Shown here one piece after another: positions 63,074-64,000 of a stretch of DNA of 64,000 nt. The position numbers were made by a program, and so were the translations under genes. The stretch lies in NCBI GenBank assembly GCA_039033415.1, contig JBCCCR010000017.1, positions 1 through 64,000 of the forward strand. The letters run 5' to 3'. Positions within the stretch are counted from its first letter, which is position 1, and each line of letters starts with the position of its first letter. The notes beneath the pieces are model-generated. The model saw only the letters and a program-made list of their open reading frames with translations, had not been told where the DNA came from and ran no database searches. This stretch comes from Pseudomonadota bacterium. GTDB taxonomy: Bacteria > Pseudomonadota > Gammaproteobacteria > Xanthomonadales > SZUA-38.

Positions 63074-64000
63074 ATGCGTTACCTGACCACAACAACAGTT
63101 CGGCGGGTCCTTTCCCTTTCTTTGGTTTCATCCCTGGCTGGCACCGCGCTTGCGCAGGAAGATCCGGCAACAGAAAACGGCATCGATATGATTGTTGTGA
63201 GTGCCACCCGCCTCGGACAAACGACAACGGAAACCGGGTCCAGCCTTTCAATCATCACCGCGGAGGATCTCGAAGACCTCGGCGTTATTTACGTGCTGGA
63301 TGCGATCGCTCAGGCTCCCGGGGTCACCATCAACCAAAATGGCGCCTTCGGCGGCAACGCCAGTGTGCGTATTCGTGGCGCCAGCAGCGAGCAGACCGTT
63401 GTATTAATCGACGGCGTTCCGGTGAATGACCCCACCTCACCCGGCGGTGGATTTAATTTTGCCCGCCTGGACACGGAGAACATTGAGCGCATCGAGGTTC
63501 TCAAAGGACCCCAGTCGACACTATGGGGTACGGACGCCATCGGCGGCGTCGTTTCTATTGCCACCAAATCGCCCAGCGAGGGTCTTGGCGGCGAGGCCTT
63601 TGCTGAATTTGGATCATTCAACACCCTGCGCGGTGGCGCCTCCGTGTCTAATGCGAGCGACGTCGGCGACTTCCGGATCGCTGCCGTGACCGTCTCGAGT
63701 GACGGAATCTCCAAGGCAGACGAGGCTAACGGGAACGACGAGGATGACGCGTTTGATTCGCTGACGCTTTCCATCAAAGGTGGGTTGAATCTGGCGGGCA
63801 ACGCGCGGCTCAGCGCGGACGTCCTGTGGACCGATGCTGAAACCGAGTTCGACAGCTTTTCGATCGGATCTCAGGGCCGAGTTGCTGATGGGGATGAGGT
63901 CAGCGAAACCGAGGAGATCGCAGCAAACCTCTCGCTCAACGTTCCGTTGCTGAGGGGGCGCCTCGATAACCTGTTTCTCCTGGGTTACTCCGACATAAGG
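63074..64000 (+). CDS. btuB: TonB-dependent vitamin B12 receptor BtuB (partial)
   Basis: The frame is open from ATG 63074 to the window end: 309 codons, C-terminus missing. A signal peptide (VRRVLSLSLVSSLAGTALA) is followed by a TonB-box-like DMIVVSATR and the plug domain: VRIRGASSEQTVVLIDGVPVND, IERIEVLKGPQSTLWGTDAIGGVVSI. The barrel begins around residue 180. GGAGAG lies before the ATG. With a cobalamin riboswitch directly upstream, B12 uptake is well supported. It diverges from the periplasmic and inner-membrane parts of the same route. Confidence 0.95.
   Translation, partial: MRYLTTTTVRRVLSLSLVSSLAGTALAQEDPATENGIDMIVVSATRLGQTTTETGSSLSIITAEDLEDLGVIYVLDAIAQAPGVTINQNGAFGGNASVRIRGASSEQTVVLIDGVPVNDPTSPGGGFNFARLDTENIERIEVLKGPQSTLWGTDAIGGVVSIATKSPSEGLGGEAFAEFGSFNTLRGGASVSNASDVGDFRIAAVTVSSDGISKADEANGNDEDDAFDSLTLSIKGGLNLAGNARLSADVLWTDAETEFDSFSIGSQGRVADGDEVSETEEIAANLSLNVPLLRGRLDNLFLLGYSDIR

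Overview
The window looks like chromosome of a GC-rich gammaproteobacterium. The grounds are an AidB-type acyl-CoA dehydrogenase, a FleQ/NtrC-type sigma-54 activator, RecQ, a Kef antiporter, TonB/ABC-type B12 uptake, a wax ester synthase and a tricorn-type protease. I cannot name the species; a marine or soil relative of the Chromatiales/Xanthomonadales is my inference. There are no phage genes, insertion sequences or CRISPR arrays.

Layout. 0-3.5 kb: a 96-nt palindrome, rpmJ, and an envelope glycosylation group (GT2, LAB_N membrane protein, ArnT-like transferase). 3.5-16.6 kb: TPR hybrid kinase, WS/DGAT with a histone-like tail, RecQ, KefB/C-like antiporter, beta-propeller surface protein and a sugar-type symporter. 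16.7-21.5 kb: a five-gene catabolic cluster (aldehyde dehydrogenase, methyltransferase, small protein, alpha/beta hydrolase, hydroxyacyl-CoA dehydrogenase). 21.6-33.4 kb: secreted or lipid-anchored proteins and small-molecule enzymes with regulators. 33.5-38.1 kb: a signalling island with an OmpR-type regulator, a free HPt protein, a free receiver, a FleQ-like activator, arginase, and a candidate Csr/Rsm-type small RNA. Several TGTTACA/TGTAAC-type sites lie in the gaps of this island.

38.2-45.8 kb: DUF3299 protein, tricorn protease, an M28 peptidase and a GDPD that each carry an apparent single-base deletion, tRNA-Leu(TAA) and a P-loop ATPase. 45.9-64 kb: a cobalt/cobalamin region. A minus-strand operon of about 13 genes runs from a cobalamin riboswitch near 62.5 kb down to 46.7 kb. 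Its order is substrate-binding protein, permease, unknown, ATPase, unknown, cobO, then a second binding protein, permease and ATPase, then DUF1636, cobW, cobN and chlI/chlD. Most junctions overlap by 1-4 nt. A second riboswitch reads the other way into btuB, which runs off the end. A CbiM-type cobalt permease faces the operon's distal end.

The most interesting items are these. (1) The chlI/chlD junction has no ordinary start for the von Willebrand part, but has a slippery A AAA AAG heptamer followed 6 nt later by a strong stem-loop, which points to programmed -1 frameshifting. (2) The small RNA candidate at about 37,989-38,139 has GGA-bearing hairpin loops. (3) Two cobalamin riboswitches sit back to back. 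(4) Two unassigned proteins sit inside the B12 operon. (5) The WS/DGAT ends in a Lys/Ala-rich tail.
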